A stretch of 64,000 nt of DNA from Fasciolopsis buskii. Taxonomy: Eukaryota > Platyhelminthes > Trematoda > Plagiorchiida > Fasciolidae. Below the pieces are notes generated by a model that was not told the origin of the DNA, did no database searches, and worked only from the letters and a program-made list of their open reading frames with translations. Of this stretch, positions 63,215-64,000 are shown one piece after another (the first letter of the stretch is position 1; each line of letters starts with the position of its first letter). The position numbers and the translations under genes were made by a program. The DNA lies in NCBI GenBank assembly GCA_008360955.1, contig LUCM01005974.1, positions 1 through 64,000 on the forward strand. Reading direction: 5' to 3'.

Positions 63215-64000
63215 AATTTCGAAGCGTAAATCGTTACGCTGTTTGCTAAGGCGATCGAAAAGAGCGCGCAGGTAAGCTGCGTGTTGCTCTTCCGAGTGGT
63301 TTGCAAATAAGGTATTGTCCATGTGCACTTATATATCCTCTAAACCTCGTGTGACTTCGTCCATAAACCTTTGAACGGTTTGAGCTTCATTGCTGAGCCC
63401 GAAATGCATCCTCACAAATTGGAACAGTCCAAAAGGTGTGGTCACCACCGTTTTTAGTTTTTCTGCCTTCTATACGGGGACCTGGTTGTATTCCCGTACT
63501 AAATCTACGCGATTGGAGTCCGTGCAACCAGACAGAGACGAAATATTATCCTGCATATGGAGAATCGGGTACCTATTAGGAACGGTGGCCCTGTCAAGTG
63601 CTCTGTAGTCCCCGCAGGGTCGCTATTTGTTTTTGTACCTAGTGACTATGTTGTTCAGGAGAGGGCCTTAAGGGACTAAAACCGCAGAAGGTCCCGTGTG
63701 ATGCCATAGGTCCATGCGTACGTGATCGAATCTTTGGCTATCGGCAAGACGAAGACTTGTCAGGTAGCTAGGCGACTTGAAGAGCCGCAGAGCTGAAAGT
63801 TTGAGGGACTCCTGTGGATCCCACCTATATGGTTGGTTACCTTTGTAAAGTGGACGGCCGGAAAATGTGGGGACGCGTAGTGTTTAACAGTTATTACCTG
63901 GTAGTGGGCAAAAGTGGCTCAGTGGGTATGGGCCTGTTGGGGACTCGGGTAGTTTCAGCGCAACTTGAGGTTTGGCATGGGTTGGACGAGACACCACGGG
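63215..64000 (-). pseudogene. Ty3/gypsy reverse-transcriptase remnant, runs off the window
   Basis: Minus-strand blocks of a gypsy RT are clear. RPCGDYRALDRATVPNRYPI lies at about 63560-63625, then GCTDSNRVDLVREYNQVPV. TTPFGLFQFVRMHFGLSNEA and QRFMDEVTRGLEDI lie at about 63345-63450. HMDNTLFANHSEEQH and LRALFDRLSKQ follow down to about 63245. The catalytic YxDD box reads HMDN (second Asp lost). Stops follow QVPV and precede HMDN. The upstream part (to 64000) is only traceable as fragments. It is dead, and the true element extends past the right edge. It is a different copy from the 44-47 kb remnant, in the same orientation. Confidence 0.85.

Noticed and set aside
1..64000. Hammerhead ribozyme-bearing repeats, spliced-leader RNA gene, rRNA genes, CRISPR arrays, bacterial operons
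   Set aside because: I looked by eye for CTGATGAG/GAAA cores, known leader ends, rRNA-like blocks and regularly spaced repeats on both strands and found none that hold up.

Overview
The window is eukaryotic and looks like a digenean flatworm (fluke) genome; the species cannot be fixed from the sequence. The reasons are one spliced gene with a 45-base first intron followed by a 1.58-kb intron (very short 5'-side introns are a known habit of schistosome genes), a repeat load of non-LTR elements, Ty3/gypsy, Penelope-like and Merlin elements, two tRNA-headed SINE families, and moderately AT-rich DNA. There are no operons, bacterial signals, rRNA genes or CRISPR arrays.

One host gene is supported well: a three-exon, 156-codon calmodulin-like four-EF-hand protein on the + strand (4293-6387), with a splice acceptor just before its start and an AATAAA about 340 bases after its stop.

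Nearly everything else that can be identified is transposable-element debris. 1-858: non-LTR reverse-transcriptase tail, followed by a SINE. 9.0 kb: a second SINE copy. 12.9-15.3 kb: a SINE-2 tail and a long decayed non-LTR element (endonuclease through C-terminal domain). 19.3 kb: reversed SINE. 24.5-26.0 kb: a possible endonuclease fragment and a large inverted repeat whose loop holds the best SINE copy. 27.1-27.7 kb: Penelope-like endonuclease remnant (-). 34.5-35.3 kb: Merlin element with terminal inverted repeats and an 8-base target duplication. 36.0-36.6 kb: two reversed SINE remnants. 37.9-39.2 kb: Penelope-like remnant (+) followed by a reversed SINE-2 with a tRNA-like head. 39.2-40.45 kb: a 112-base direct repeat around a 741-base assembly gap. 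44.4-46.9 kb: Ty3/gypsy pol remnant (-) with linker, reverse transcriptase, RNase H and integrase traces in order. 54.1-55.1 kb: a non-LTR remnant split by an LTR-like insert. 62.9-64.0 kb: a second copy of that LTR-like repeat abutting a Ty3/gypsy reverse transcriptase (-) that runs off the window.

No intact transposase or polymerase is seen; all carry stops, frameshifts, lost catalytic residues or deletions. The stretches between (notably 1.0-4.2, 6.7-9.0, 9.2-12.9, 15.3-19.3, 19.5-24.4, 40.5-44.4, 47-54 and 55.1-62.9 kb) show no gene that I recognise. I found no convincing new multi-gene system. The most unusual items are the EF-hand loop changes, the nested LTR-like repeat with a shared reading frame, the inverted repeat, and the repeat flanking the gap.
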